A stretch of 64,000 bases of DNA, from the NCBI GenBank assembly GCA_964605775.1, contig CAZSDU010000002.1:62001-126000 (forward strand). Direction: 5' to 3'. The DNA is from CAZSDU01 sp964605775 (lineage in GTDB: Bacteria; Bacteroidota; Bacteroidia; Bacteroidales; FEN-979). Shown here piece by piece: positions 1 to 9,164 of this stretch (position 1 is the first letter of the stretch; each line of letters begins with the position of its first letter). The notes beneath the pieces were generated by a model. The model ran no database searches, was not told the origin of the DNA, and worked only from the letters and a program-made list of their open reading frames with translations. A program made the position numbers and the translations under genes.

Positions 1-1167
1 GGCTGACGTCTGAAATACCATGCGTGTGATCTCATCCGGACTCAGGGTATATGTACTGGAGCGGTTGATCATCCCGCCTTCAAGGGTGGCATCATAACCA
101 ATCAGTTTCCCACTGCCTTTAAAAAAGAAGATACATTGCATTTTTTTTAAACCTGCCCGTGCAAGACTACCACGCCTTGCTATCCCAAGATTGGAAAAAT
201 ACGGATTCATCCATCCTGTCCGGAATAAAAATCCACCGCTTATATGGGTGTATAAGGTGCCTAAGGAAGCGGCCGTTATCAGGTTGAAATCCACTCCCCG
301 CGTATTCCAGACTCCTTTTTCCAAGACAGCGGAGTAATTGAGGACTACATCATTTTTAATTTGGAATTCCCATCCCAGGGGTTCATTGTTGCTTGGAACA
401 GCCTGATGAAAAGATCGTTGAACCCATTCTCCGAATGACCATGGACCAATAATTCCTAAATCTAGTTCACTGGTCTGACGGAATTTATGAACGGGATCAT
501 TGGTGATTTTAAAACAACCCAAAAAAAGATAAGCGGCATAAGGACGGTCGCCATATAAAATCCCACCGGTTTTAGTCGTTGAAGGAGTATACAAATTCTG
601 AACCAGTGAGAGTCCGTAATAATTGGTTCCGGCACTCCAATAGGGAAGCAGCAGCTTATTGGCCGGATTCCCGGCTATGGCCGGGCTGATCAGGTCAAAG
701 CGTAAGCCGTTGGTATAAAAACGGTCGGTGTAATCAAGGATGTCATTGTCGAAATTGATTTTGATAAAGCACTCCCGGCTAACAACAAGTTCGGGCGGGA
801 AATGCACCGCTGGCAGTCCTGAATGTAAAAAATTCCTGACCATGGGTTCGTTCATATCAAGATCGTCTTCCCTGGACCTGAGAAAATTAATTTTTCTGAC
901 CACCACTGAGTCCTGCTCAACATGTTCAGTGATCAGCTGGGGTGAAAGCCCGAGTGTTCCTGGTCCGGTTTTCGATTTCCCGGTTTTCCTAGACTTTTTA
1001 CGAAACTCAACTGTTTTATTATTATTTTTGGCATTATATTCAGCCTTTTGCCCGGGCATTAAAACAGGATGATGAAGCGTTTGGGATAGCTTTAGTGTTT
1101 TATCCTCTTTATCATGACAATAACCAAGGATGAATAAACAGAATATCAGAATGAAGCTTCTTTTCAT
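1..1167 (-). CDS. LpxR-like outer-membrane lipid A deacylase (DUF2219 family), C-terminus cut by window edge
   Basis: I translated this from the minus strand; the frame is open from ATG at 1167 to the left edge, giving about 389 residues. Family hallmarks are visible: FDND at about 139-142, DYTDRFYTNGLR at about 145-156, GDRPYAAYLFLG, LGIIGPWSFGEWVQRSFHQ with His at about 254, and PLGWEFQIKND. In characterised LpxR an Asn-Asp pair, a Thr and a His are catalytic and remove the 3'-O-linked acyl chains of lipid A at the outer membrane; N141-D142, T152 and H254 are the matching candidates here. A hydrophobic signal sequence opens the protein (residues 4-16). About 120 residues rich in Lys and Glu precede the barrel, longer than in typical LpxR. 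It is transcribed away from the next gene. The activity is inferred from family membership. Confidence 0.82.
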   Translation of the reverse strand, partial: MKRSFILIFCLFILGYCHDKEDKTLKLSQTLHHPVLMPGQKAEYNAKNNNKTVEFRKKSRKTGKSKTGPGTLGLSPQLITEHVEQDSVVVRKINFLRSREDDLDMNEPMVRNFLHSGLPAVHFPPELVVSRECFIKINFDNDILDYTDRFYTNGLRFDLISPAIAGNPANKLLLPYWSAGTNYYGLSLVQNLYTPSTTKTGGILYGDRPYAAYLFLGCFKITNDPVHKFRQTSELDLGIIGPWSFGEWVQRSFHQAVPSNNEPLGWEFQIKNDVVLNYSAVLEKGVWNTRGVDFNLITAASLGTLYTHISGGFLFRTGWMNPYFSNLGIARRGSLARAGLKKMQCIFFFKGSGKLIGYDATLEGGMINRSSTYTLSPDEITRMVFQTSA

Positions 1168-1175
1168 CAGGAATA

Positions 1176-1183
1176 CAAAGGTA
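1176..1183 (-). promoter_or_regulatory. -7 promoter box of the LpxR-like gene
   Basis: TACCTTTG on the minus strand matches the Bacteroidota -7 consensus TAnnTTTG. It ends only 9 bases before the ATG at 1167, so the message would have a very short leader. No clear -33 box was seen. Confidence 0.45.
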
Positions 1184-1195
1184 AGGAAATACCTT

Positions 1196-1678
1196 ATGCC
1201 TTATTTCATTTTGCTGCCGGTCTTGTTCCCCCTTCATATTCATGCACAGAAAACCCTGATGGTGGAAAAAATCGGAACGACAAGAAAATTCTATTACCAT
1301 ATAGGGGATTATATGAAACTCAGGGTTTCCGACCGGGATACCCTGCTCAAAGGAAAACTATGGGATATTGGCGATACCGTCATCTCTGTCTCTGAACTAA
1401 GACCTTTCGACGTAAAACTGAAGGATATCGGTTCCATCTACAAACGGTATACTTTTCCCAGAAAACTCAGCGCCTATCTGGCTGCTTTCGGAGTGGGAAT
1501 ATTTGCCGTTATGGTGACCAATCACCTGATAAACAATGAACAGGTGTTTACACCGGATATGTTGATCATCTCCGGATCATTTTTGGGCGCTAGCCTGATT
1601 TCCTTTTCCCTGTCACAGAAACGTTGTAAGATCGGATACCGATGGAAAATAAAGGCTTTGAATATCGACCTTTATTAA
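1196..1678 (+). CDS. Uncharacterised exported or membrane protein
   Basis: I do not recognise a named family. The ATG at 1196 gives 160 residues starting with a signal-like segment (MPYFILLPVLFPLHIHAQ). In-frame ATGs at 1130 and 1151 exist but would overlap the start of the divergent LpxR-like gene, so 1196 is preferred. After the signal come about 80 polar residues with alternating beta-like hydrophobicity, including DTLLKGKLWDIGDTVISVSE, which suggests a small beta domain. Two hydrophobic segments follow near residues 85-107 and 115-137. The gene ends two bases before the convergent purine nucleoside phosphorylase stop. It may be a small inner-membrane protein with an exported N-terminal domain. 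Confidence 0.6.
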   Translation: MPYFILLPVLFPLHIHAQKTLMVEKIGTTRKFYYHIGDYMKLRVSDRDTLLKGKLWDIGDTVISVSELRPFDVKLKDIGSIYKRYTFPRKLSAYLAAFGVGIFAVMVTNHLINNEQVFTPDMLIISGSFLGASLISFSLSQKRCKIGYRWKIKALNIDLY

Positions 1679-1679
1679 T

Positions 1680-2495
1680 TTAATCTATTCTGGCAATCAA
1701 TTCTTTGATGATTTTCGTCATGGTCGGTTCTGTTGCACTGGCGGCATCGATCACATGCTTATGCGAAATCTCGACAATCTTCCCTGGGACTCCCAGATCG
1801 GATATCACCGAAATGGCAAAGCATTTCAATCCCATGTGACGGGCTGCGATCACTTCAGGTACAGTTGACATTCCTACAGCATCTGCCCCGATGATGCGTA
1901 TATATCGGTATTCAGCGGGGGTTTCAAATGTAGGGCCGGAAACGGCTGCATATACACCCCTTTGAAGCTTGATTTTAGCTTCATTTGCAATGTTTAAAGC
2001 CTGGTTGATAAGCTCCTTGTCATACGCTTCACCCATATCTGGAAAACGGGTTCCTATTTCATCTTCATTCTTCCCGATCAGGGGATTGTCTTTCATCAGA
2101 TTAATATGATCATCGATCAACATGATATCTCCCACTTCAAATTCCGGATTGACCCCTCCGCTGGCATTTGAAAGAATCAGCAGCTTAATTCCCAGGAACT
2201 TCATGACACGGATAGGGAAGGCAATTTCCTGCATGGAATAGCCTTCATAGTAATGAATCCTGCCCTGCATGGCCATAATATTTCGTCCACTCATTCTCCC
2301 GAAGATCATTTGTCCGCTATGCCCGGCAACCGTCGAATGCTGAAAATTGGGAATGGATGCATAAGGGATCTTCTCATGGATTTCAATTTCACTGACCAGC
2401 TTCCCTAAACCCGTTCCTAAAATAATCCCGATTTCCGGTTTATGTTTAACCCTCGTCTCAAGAAAGGCTATGGTTTCTTTGATTTTGTTCAACAT
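1680..2495 (-). CDS. punA: Purine-nucleoside phosphorylase (inosine/guanosine type)
   Basis: The enzyme cleaves inosine and guanosine (and deoxy forms) with phosphate to the free base and (deoxy)ribose-1-phosphate in purine salvage. The 271 residues match the trimeric PNP class: phosphate-binding GTGLG at 27-31, HSTVAGHSG at 53-61, MQGRIHYYEGY at 76-86, SGPTFETPAEYR with the base-site glutamate, and the late MSTVPEVIAARHMG segment. Length is normal. The start codon lies inside the 3' end of lpxK (38 bp overlap), so the receiver gene, lpxK and this gene probably form one transcript with coupled translation. Function is well supported; the symbol is the usual name for this class. Confidence 0.93.
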   Translation of the reverse strand: MLNKIKETIAFLETRVKHKPEIGIILGTGLGKLVSEIEIHEKIPYASIPNFQHSTVAGHSGQMIFGRMSGRNIMAMQGRIHYYEGYSMQEIAFPIRVMKFLGIKLLILSNASGGVNPEFEVGDIMLIDDHINLMKDNPLIGKNEDEIGTRFPDMGEAYDKELINQALNIANEAKIKLQRGVYAAVSGPTFETPAEYRYIRIIGADAVGMSTVPEVIAARHMGLKCFAISVISDLGVPGKIVEISHKHVIDAASATEPTMTKIIKELIARID

Positions 2496-3528
2496 AATTT
2501 AAAATATAATGATTAAAAACATTTTTATCTTCTTTGTGGAATTCTACCTCAACAGAAAGGTAAAATAACGGAAGGTTTTTGAAGAAATTACTCAGAAGGG
2601 GTGTTTTTAAACGCATGACATCTTTTTCAGTGGTCATGATGACTTTTTGTTTAGTTAAGATACCCTGATACCGGCTACGCATGAGCTCGACATCTTTTTC
2701 CTCAAACAGGTAATGATCCGGAAATTTCATAACGATCAGTTCACTGCAGTACCTTTGAAGATGTTCGCGCAGGGGATCATCATACGCAATACCGGTGATT
2801 AGTAGGATCACCTTTGTTTTTTGTGGATAGGTGAGTTGCGGGTCGAATACTGGTATGGGGTCTCCGTATTTCAAATAGGAAAAAAGAACCACCTGATGTT
2901 TGCCGGGATGAAGGTCTTCGAGAATTCTTCTGCGTGTAATGGGTGAAAATATTTTAGGGGTTTTCGTGACGAGGATCAAATCTGCCCTTTTGGCCCCGCA
3001 ACGAAACTCCCTCAGCGTCCCTGTCGGTAACATTTGATCTTCTGTATAAAGATGATGATAATCTGTCAGAAGTATGGATAATCCCGGTTTGACATAGCGG
3101 TGCTGAAAGGCATCGTCTAAGATCAGCAGATCCAGGTTGGGATAATGTTGCAACAGGGCTTGTATCCCGTGTTTCCTTTTTTCGTCCACGGCCACTTTGA
3201 TGTTGTCAAACTTCCTTGCATACTGCAGGGGTTCATCCCCAACGAATTTTGCCTGTGAACGCTTAGAAACCATGAGAAAACCCTTGGTCTTCCTCCCATA
3301 GCCTCTGCTCAGGATGCCAATGAAAAATGTGGGAGATAATAGCTTGACGAGATATTCTGTGTGAGGGGTCTTGCCTGTCCCTCCACAGGAAAGATTCCCG
3401 ATTCCGATCACGGGAAGAGAAAATTCCAAGGATGAAAACATCCGGATATCAAATAACAGATTCCGGAAAAACATGATTAAACCATACAATAAAGAAACGG
3501 GATATAAAAGGAGCCGTATTAAATGCAT
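2458..3528 (-). CDS. lpxK: Tetraacyldisaccharide 4'-kinase
   Basis: LpxK phosphorylates the 4' position of the tetraacyldisaccharide-1-phosphate in lipid A synthesis at the inner membrane. Starting at ATG 3528 gives 356 residues: an N-terminal hydrophobic segment (about 5-24), a P-loop GGTGKTP at 49-55, then LDDAFQHR, TGTLREF and ITGIAYDDPLREHL, all typical of the family. The family motif usually reads LDDGFQHR; Ala replaces Gly here. An upstream ATG at 3582 would overlap the receiver gene; 3528 leaves a 4-base gap after that gene's stop and is the better start. Confidence 0.93.
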   Translation of the reverse strand: MHLIRLLLYPVSLLYGLIMFFRNLLFDIRMFSSLEFSLPVIGIGNLSCGGTGKTPHTEYLVKLLSPTFFIGILSRGYGRKTKGFLMVSKRSQAKFVGDEPLQYARKFDNIKVAVDEKRKHGIQALLQHYPNLDLLILDDAFQHRYVKPGLSILLTDYHHLYTEDQMLPTGTLREFRCGAKRADLILVTKTPKIFSPITRRRILEDLHPGKHQVVLFSYLKYGDPIPVFDPQLTYPQKTKVILLITGIAYDDPLREHLQRYCSELIVMKFPDHYLFEEKDVELMRSRYQGILTKQKVIMTTEKDVMRLKTPLLSNFFKNLPLFYLSVEVEFHKEDKNVFNHYILNYVEQNQRNHSLS

Positions 3529-3532
3529 GTTG

Positions 3533-3949
3533 TTAATATATCTTTCTTGCCTGGTTGGCCTCCTGGCAAAGATACTTAACATTTTTTATCATTTCTCCAA
3601 TTCCGATATCTAGTTTGCTGGTTTTCAAAATATAATCAGTAGCCCCTGCTTCAAGCAACCTGATGGCTAGGGTGGAATCATCGCGGGAGGAGAAGAAAAT
3701 GATCCGGGTTTCAGGAGCTTTTTCGATGGTTTTCTCCATCAGTTCGAAACCATCCATATCACCAATATCAAAATCTGAAATCAGAAAGTCAGAAAAAATA
3801 TTTTTTTGGAGACGGGATAAATATTCTTCACCGGATCTGAAAACCTGAACACTTAAAAATCTATTTATATTCAAATGATACTTTATGAGGCTGCTGTGAA
3901 TGGGATTTCGGTCAATGACAAAGATGACCGGACATTTTGCGTTTTCCAT
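3533..3949 (-). CDS. Stand-alone CheY-like response regulator receiver
   Basis: A single receiver domain of 138 residues with no output domain. The likely phospho-acceptor is Asp59 in ISDFDIGDMDG, the conserved Lys lies in DYILKTSK, and the alpha4 region reads IIFFSSRDDSTLA. The N-terminal acidic pocket has one Asp (VIFVIDRNP) where most receivers have a pair. The start at MENAKCPV (3949) is chosen over ATG 3973, which adds eight unrelated residues. No histidine kinase is near; the gene leads an apparent operon with lpxK and the PNP gene, so a link to envelope control is possible but only inferred. Confidence 0.85.
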   Translation of the reverse strand: MENAKCPVIFVIDRNPIHSSLIKYHLNINRFLSVQVFRSGEEYLSRLQKNIFSDFLISDFDIGDMDGFELMEKTIEKAPETRIIFFSSRDDSTLAIRLLEAGATDYILKTSKLDIGIGEMIKNVKYLCQEANQARKIY

Positions 3950-4074
3950 AGAAATAGAAGATGAATATTTCAAAATTCAAATTTTGACCTTTTTTAGATA
4001 CATTATTCATATGTTTTTCAGACTTTTTAAACAACTTACTAACAGTGTCGGGGCGTGTATTGACGGGAATTGTT

Positions 4075-4082
4075 TACCTTTG
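4075..4082 (+). promoter_or_regulatory. -7 promoter box before the Nif3-like gene
   Basis: TACCTTTG matches TAnnTTTG. It sits 8 bases before an ATG at 4090 and 23 bases before the ATG at 4105, which favours 4105 as the real start. Confidence 0.5.
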
Positions 4083-4104
4083 AGCTCAGATGAAAAACAT
4101 CAGC

Positions 4105-5199
4105 ATGAAGGTAAATGAAATATGCAGTTACCTTGAAACCATTGCTCCGCTCAGTTATCAGGAATCCTATGATAATTCAGGACTGATTCTGGGTCATCCG
4201 GACAATCTGGTCAGCAAGGTCCTGCTTTGTCTTGACCTTACCAGAGAAGTGATGGAGGAAGCCATTGCCAGAGACTGTAACCTCATCATTTCGCATCACC
4301 CGCTTATTTTCAAAGGGGTAACTAAAATTCTGACCGGAGATCCGCATGCTGATATCCTTACCTCAGCCATCAAAAACGATATTTCAGTTTATGCCATCCA
4401 TACCAATCTTGATAACAGCCTTGAAGGGATCAACGGAATGCTGATGAAAAAAATCGGTATTTCATCTTTTAGGGTTTTGTCTCCAAAACCGGGTTTATTG
4501 GCTAAACTGGCCACTTTTTGTCCTTCAGCCCATGCAGATCGGGTGAGAACAGCCCTTTTCCAGGCCGGGGCCGGGCATATCGGGAATTATGACCAGTGTA
4601 GTTTCAATGTCGCCGGCAAGGGGTCGTTCCGCGCATCCGAAAAGGCCAATCCTTTCGTCGGAGAAAAAAATCAACTTCATTATGAAGATGAGATCAAACT
4701 TGAGGTGATTTTTCCGCTACACCTGCAAAAAACAGTGGTAAATACTTTACTGAATAATCATCCATATGAGGAAGTGGCCTATGATATTTACGCATTGCAG
4801 AATAATTTTGAGAAAGTTGGCGCCGGAGCCGTGGGTGACCTTCCCGATGATATGTCAGAGGACAGTTTTTTTAAGAAGATAAAAGAAATTTTTCAAATTC
4901 CCTTCATCCGTCATACAAGATTCCGTGGGCAGCCGGTCAAGCGGATAGCCATTTGCAGCGGCTCAGGTAGTTTTTTAATGCAGGAGGTCAGGCTTGCCGG
5001 GGCGGATGTCTTTTTATCCGGAGATTTAAAATATCACGATTTCTTTTTACCCGATGATCGGTTTATTCTGGCCGATATCGGACATTATGAGAGCGAACAG
5101 TGGGTGAAAGAATGGCTTTATGCTGTACTTATTGAAAAATTTCCTAATTTTGCAGTCCTTATTTCAGAAATTAATACCAACCCCGTAAATTACTTCTAA
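4105..5199 (+). CDS. Nif3-like dinuclear metal centre protein (YqfO type, with PII-like insert)
   Basis: The protein is a member of the NIF3 family of toroidal hexamers with a two-metal site; the reaction is not established, though GTP cyclohydrolase I-like annotation is common. 364 residues. Metal-ligand candidates are His64-His65 in IISHHPLIF, the Asp in HTNLDNS, and His/Glu in DIGHYESEQW near the C-terminus. The length and the middle block (about 125-235, ending NHPYEEVAYDIY) show the PII/CutA-like insert found in YqfO-type members. The N-terminus MKVNEICSYLETIAPL aligns with family starts, and the promoter position supports 4105 over 4090. The next gene, a zinc-ribbon protein, is its usual neighbour in Bacteroidota. 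Confidence 0.9.
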   Translation: MKVNEICSYLETIAPLSYQESYDNSGLILGHPDNLVSKVLLCLDLTREVMEEAIARDCNLIISHHPLIFKGVTKILTGDPHADILTSAIKNDISVYAIHTNLDNSLEGINGMLMKKIGISSFRVLSPKPGLLAKLATFCPSAHADRVRTALFQAGAGHIGNYDQCSFNVAGKGSFRASEKANPFVGEKNQLHYEDEIKLEVIFPLHLQKTVVNTLLNNHPYEEVAYDIYALQNNFEKVGAGAVGDLPDDMSEDSFFKKIKEIFQIPFIRHTRFRGQPVKRIAICSGSGSFLMQEVRLAGADVFLSGDLKYHDFFLPDDRFILADIGHYESEQWVKEWLYAVLIEKFPNFAVLISEINTNPVNYF

Positions 5200-5209
5200 A
5201 ACAGCATTT

Positions 5210-6136
5210 ATGGCCAAATCAACGAGTAAACCTGTCGCCACTTCCAAACCTTCAAAATTGGCTAAAAAACCGGATGAAAAAAGTCCAGTTACTAAGAAAG
5301 AAGCAGTTAATAAAGATGAAAAAACTGAAAAAGCGAAGTCAGTGAAAGTGGATGCCAAATCAACCCGTAAGACCAAGCCTGAAGTGGAAGAAGACAAGGG
5401 AGAAGTCACGATTGAAAAAAGACTCATTGCCCTCTACAGCCTTCAGCAGATTGATTCACAAATTGATAAAATCCGGATTATCCGGGGTGAACTGCCCCTG
5501 GAGGTTCAGGATTTGGAGGATGAAATTGCCGGCTTGGAAACGCGAATCGATAATTATATTCAGGAAACAATGGGGCACGAAAAATCCATTGCCGACAAAA
5601 AGAATGTAATCAAGGATTGTCATGTGCTGATTAAAAAATATGAAGATCAACAAATGAATGTTCGCAATAACCGTGAATATGATTCATTGACCAAAGAAAT
5701 TGAATTCCAAAATCTCGAAATCCAACTGGCGGAAAAAAGAATCAGGGAATTCCAGTCAGGACTTGATGCCAAAACAGCTGAAATAGAGCAATACCAAAAG
5801 TTACTTCAGGACAGAAAGAATGACCTCGAAGTTAAAAAGAATGAGCTGGACGATATCATTGCCGAGACTGAAAAGGAAGAGTCTGATCTGATCACCCGTT
5901 CTGAAGAAAACAGAAGATATATTGAGGAACGTCTTTTGACCGCCTACACCCGTATCCGGAGAAATGCCCGTAACGGCCTGGCAGTGGTTCAGATTGAACG
6001 CGATGCCTGCGGTGGTTGCTTTAATAAAATCCCCCCACAGCATCAGCTTGATATCCGAATGCATAAAAAGATCATTGTGTGTGAATACTGCGGAAGAATT
6101 CTGGTTGACGAAGGTATCGTCAACCTCATGAATTGA
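5210..6136 (+). CDS. Coiled-coil zinc-ribbon protein (C4-type, DUF164-like) with basic N-terminal extension
   Basis: 308 residues in three parts. Residues 1-66 are a Lys/Ser/Ala/Thr-rich tail resembling histone H1-type tails. Residues about 75-240 are a long charged helical coiled coil rich in Glu, Lys and Ile. The C-terminal zinc ribbon has two pairs of cysteines, CGGC at about 267-270 and CEYC at about 291-294. The family is thought to bind nucleic acid, but its exact job is unknown. It lies 10 bp after the Nif3-like gene and its stop overlaps the next ATG (ATTGATG), so the three genes are probably co-transcribed. Confidence 0.88.
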   Translation: MAKSTSKPVATSKPSKLAKKPDEKSPVTKKEAVNKDEKTEKAKSVKVDAKSTRKTKPEVEEDKGEVTIEKRLIALYSLQQIDSQIDKIRIIRGELPLEVQDLEDEIAGLETRIDNYIQETMGHEKSIADKKNVIKDCHVLIKKYEDQQMNVRNNREYDSLTKEIEFQNLEIQLAEKRIREFQSGLDAKTAEIEQYQKLLQDRKNDLEVKKNELDDIIAETEKEESDLITRSEENRRYIEERLLTAYTRIRRNARNGLAVVQIERDACGGCFNKIPPQHQLDIRMHKKIIVCEYCGRILVDEGIVNLMN

Positions 6137-7680
6137 TGTTTCCTTTAGAAAATATCAGAAAGGCAACACATTGGAGGCCCTGTATAGCCTTGGTTGCCTT
6201 TCTTTTTTTATGTCTTTTTTCCCAGGCTCAGTATGCGCTGAATGATCGTTGTTTCAACGCCTACCGCCAAATCATGCTGCTTCGTTTTCAGGATGCCAGA
6301 TCACTGATCGAACTTGAAAAATCAGAACATCCTGGCAATACTTTTTCTGTTTACCTTGAAAATTACATCGATTTTTTAACCTTGTTTATTGGGGAGGAAA
6401 AAGGCATTTATGAAAAGCAGAAAAGTTTTTTTCACAGCAGGATTAAAAAACTTGAACAGGGTGATCCGAATTCACCTTTATTCCTGTTTACCCAAGCCGA
6501 AGTCAATCTTCAATGGGCTTTGGGTGGTTTAAAATTTGAGGAATACACCTCATCAGCACTAAAAATCAGAAAAGCATATCAGCTCTTTTCAGAGAATCAA
6601 AGGATTTTTCCGGATTTTCTTCCCAATCGTCTTGGGTTGGGAATCATTCATATCATGGCCGGACTGATCCCTGAAAATTTCCGATGGGTCGCCAGACTGG
6701 CCGGGGTGGATGGTTCTGTGGAAAATGGATTATCCGAATTGCAACAGATGGTATCCTATAAAGGAGATGACAGGATTTTCAGGATGTTCAGGCATCAGGC
6801 TGGATTCTATCTTTCCATTGCCACGACCAGCCTCTCAAAAGATAAATCCACTGCCTTGAGAACGGTACTGAATATGGAGGATAATCTGAGTGCTGACAGC
6901 CTTGAGGGGAGCCCATTATTTACTTTTGTCCGTGTGAATATTTTAATGAAAAATGGAAAAAATGATGAAGCCCGGCAGGTTCTCGAATCAAGGACTGTGG
7001 ATCCCCATGCCCTTCCTTTTAATTACCTGGATTACCTTGACGGACTTACCCGGCTTCGCAAGCTTGACCTGACAGCGGGTATTTGTTTTCAAAAATACCT
7101 CACATCGTTCAAGGGGATAAATTATATCAAATCGGCATATCAGAAGCTGGCCTGGATTAGTTGGCTAAAGGGAGATTCCACCGCTTGTCTAAAGTATTAT
7201 GAAAGGGTGAAAAGAGTTGGAAATACCATCGTGGATGAAGATAAACAAGCCCTCTATGAGGCTGAAAAAGGCATTTTTCCGAATAAAGTATTATTGAAAG
7301 CCCGGCTCCTTTTTGACGGAGGGTATTATGATCATGCCCTGAATGACCTGCTTGGTACACCGCTTAAAACCTATATAAATTCTAAGAAAGATTTCATTGA
7401 ATATGGATATCGGCTGGCCCGGGTCTATCATGAACGCGGAAATACCGACAAAGCCCTGTATCATTACCGTCAAACCACGGAATTGGGAAAAAACGAAGCT
7501 TTTTATTTTGCCGCCGCTGCATCTTTTCAGATGGGTTTGATTTATGAAGACAGGCGGGAATATAAAAAGGCCGATAGTGTTTACCGGCTGTGTATTTCGA
7601 TGCAAAACACCGAATATAAAACCAGCCTTAACCAAAAGGCTAAAGCTGGTCTGAACAGGCTCAAAAAGATGACTTACTAA
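6136..7680 (+). CDS. Exported tetratricopeptide-repeat protein
   Basis: 514 residues from ATG 6136, which overlaps the previous stop by one base; a TTG at 6133 in the same frame is less likely. An N-terminal hydrophobic segment (about 13-29, ending FSQAQ) looks like a signal peptide, so the protein is probably periplasmic. The rest is all helical with TPR-like pairs, clearest in ARVYHERGNTDKALYHYRQT and MGLIYEDRREYKKADSVYRL near the C-terminus. TPR proteins are interaction scaffolds; partners are unknown. It ends tail to tail with the OmpP1/FadL-like gene (4 bp overlap). Confidence 0.8.
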   Translation: MFPLENIRKATHWRPCIALVAFLFLCLFSQAQYALNDRCFNAYRQIMLLRFQDARSLIELEKSEHPGNTFSVYLENYIDFLTLFIGEEKGIYEKQKSFFHSRIKKLEQGDPNSPLFLFTQAEVNLQWALGGLKFEEYTSSALKIRKAYQLFSENQRIFPDFLPNRLGLGIIHIMAGLIPENFRWVARLAGVDGSVENGLSELQQMVSYKGDDRIFRMFRHQAGFYLSIATTSLSKDKSTALRTVLNMEDNLSADSLEGSPLFTFVRVNILMKNGKNDEARQVLESRTVDPHALPFNYLDYLDGLTRLRKLDLTAGICFQKYLTSFKGINYIKSAYQKLAWISWLKGDSTACLKYYERVKRVGNTIVDEDKQALYEAEKGIFPNKVLLKARLLFDGGYYDHALNDLLGTPLKTYINSKKDFIEYGYRLARVYHERGNTDKALYHYRQTTELGKNEAFYFAAAASFQMGLIYEDRREYKKADSVYRLCISMQNTEYKTSLNQKAKAGLNRLKKMTY

Positions 7681-9140
7681 AATCGTATCCCGATAGTTGT
7701 TGAGATGGTATTTGTTACCAAGGTATTCCTTGATGGTTCTACCATGCTTGCATCATATAGAAAATAGTTTTCCTTCATCTTGGTCCAGGTATACGTCAGG
7801 TCAGCGAAAAACAGTTTCCCCCTGTAGCCTATTCCTCCGGATGCCTGATAGCGTTCACTGTTGTTAATCCCGGAACGGTAAGGATTGCTGTAATAACCAA
7901 AACCTCCGCGTAACCGGAAATTTTGAATCCTCCATTCCGTCCCGACACGGACATTACCCCAGGACTTGTAAGTGTCTTTAATCTCATTATTTTCTGTCCG
8001 GTAATCGTAATCGTTGGAATTAAACCTGGCCTGACCGTAATCAACATATTCATAATCAGCGCTGATTAAGCCATAAGGTCCAAGAATGAAAGCTAAACTG
8101 CCGATGGCACGGAAAGGAGTCGTCAGCCTGTAGTTGAAATTTCCGATTGGAGAGTTAGCTACAGCATCCCATTGACTGGTGGTGAAATTGGATTCCATGC
8201 TGCTGTACCATTCATCCCGCATATTCGAGTACCAGGTTGGGGTGTGTACGCTGACTCCGACCCTGACCCAATCCACAGGACGATAGATGAGTCCGATCTT
8301 TAAATTTACACCGGTTCCCGTGGTTTGGAGGTGATATCGATAATTTAGGAAGTTAAATTCCGGAATGGTATCTGCATAATCCTGCTCACGGTAGAGGCTG
8401 CTTTCAAAATAGCGGAGAAAGGGAATTCCAACAGTAAAGCCGAAATAAAGCTTGTCCATAAGATTTCCTCCGAAAGCAATATTCATTTCATTGATAGATC
8501 CCCAACTATTTATCTGTTTACTTTGTAACACGCCTCCATACTGAGCATCACACCAATACGTGCTGCCAGCCGAGTCCCAGTTTACAAGGTTGGTTCCATA
8601 GGCCAAACCATAATCAAAGGGATAATCAAGGGTTACATTGTTTGGTGGTTCCTGCACAGCATTCAGCTCATTGACATAGCTTTGCATCATGGAACTATTG
8701 GGATTCACACCTGCAATATAGATCCGGTTATTAAAATCATTTTGGCGGTTGACCCCAAAACCAATATTAAAATTTTTCAACACATTTCCGGAATTTTTAA
8801 TACCTGGGTTAATTGAAAAGATAAAGCCCATATTTCCCATGGCAAAATTGACTTTATAATCAGTGGATTGATCTCCATAGAAATCTGTTTTCGTGTAGTT
8901 TATGGTTGGGGATAAGGTTATACTAAGTTCAGAGCTCTTATAAAAACCTATCCCTGCAGGATTGGTGGCCAGGGAAGAAAAATCCGCACCAACGGCCCCG
9001 TAAGCTCCGCTTAGTCCCTGGAAGCGTGCTGTTCCCCCGTAATAGATCCTGGAGAATCTAAGGGCATCCTGTGCAGTCTGGCTAAATATGACGGGGGTCA
9101 GGAGTATTACCAGAAAACTTGTGATGAATAGTTTTTTCAT
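7677..9140 (-). CDS. OmpP1/FadL-family outer membrane protein
   Basis: 487 residues with a signal peptide (MKKLFITSFLVILLTPVIFSQ). The family signature follows directly: ALRFSRIYYGGTARFQGLSG and GAVGADFSSLATNPAGIGFY. The remainder is beta-strand rich with alternating aromatic residues and ends in Phe (TTIGIRF), as expected for a 14-strand barrel. FadL relatives move hydrophobic compounds across the outer membrane; the substrate here is unknown. It follows a lipoprotein gene by 24 bp on the same strand and is probably co-transcribed with it. Confidence 0.85.
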   Translation of the reverse strand: MKKLFITSFLVILLTPVIFSQTAQDALRFSRIYYGGTARFQGLSGAYGAVGADFSSLATNPAGIGFYKSSELSITLSPTINYTKTDFYGDQSTDYKVNFAMGNMGFIFSINPGIKNSGNVLKNFNIGFGVNRQNDFNNRIYIAGVNPNSSMMQSYVNELNAVQEPPNNVTLDYPFDYGLAYGTNLVNWDSAGSTYWCDAQYGGVLQSKQINSWGSINEMNIAFGGNLMDKLYFGFTVGIPFLRYFESSLYREQDYADTIPEFNFLNYRYHLQTTGTGVNLKIGLIYRPVDWVRVGVSVHTPTWYSNMRDEWYSSMESNFTTSQWDAVANSPIGNFNYRLTTPFRAIGSLAFILGPYGLISADYEYVDYGQARFNSNDYDYRTENNEIKDTYKSWGNVRVGTEWRIQNFRLRGGFGYYSNPYRSGINNSERYQASGGIGYRGKLFFADLTYTWTKMKENYFLYDASMVEPSRNTLVTNTISTTIGIRF

Positions 9141-9164
9141 AGCGATATGATTTTTTACGGTATG

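Noticed and set aside
740..1072. 110-codon plus-strand frame near the left edge
   Set aside because: It is the shadow of the LpxR-like gene, which has clear family motifs on the minus strand.
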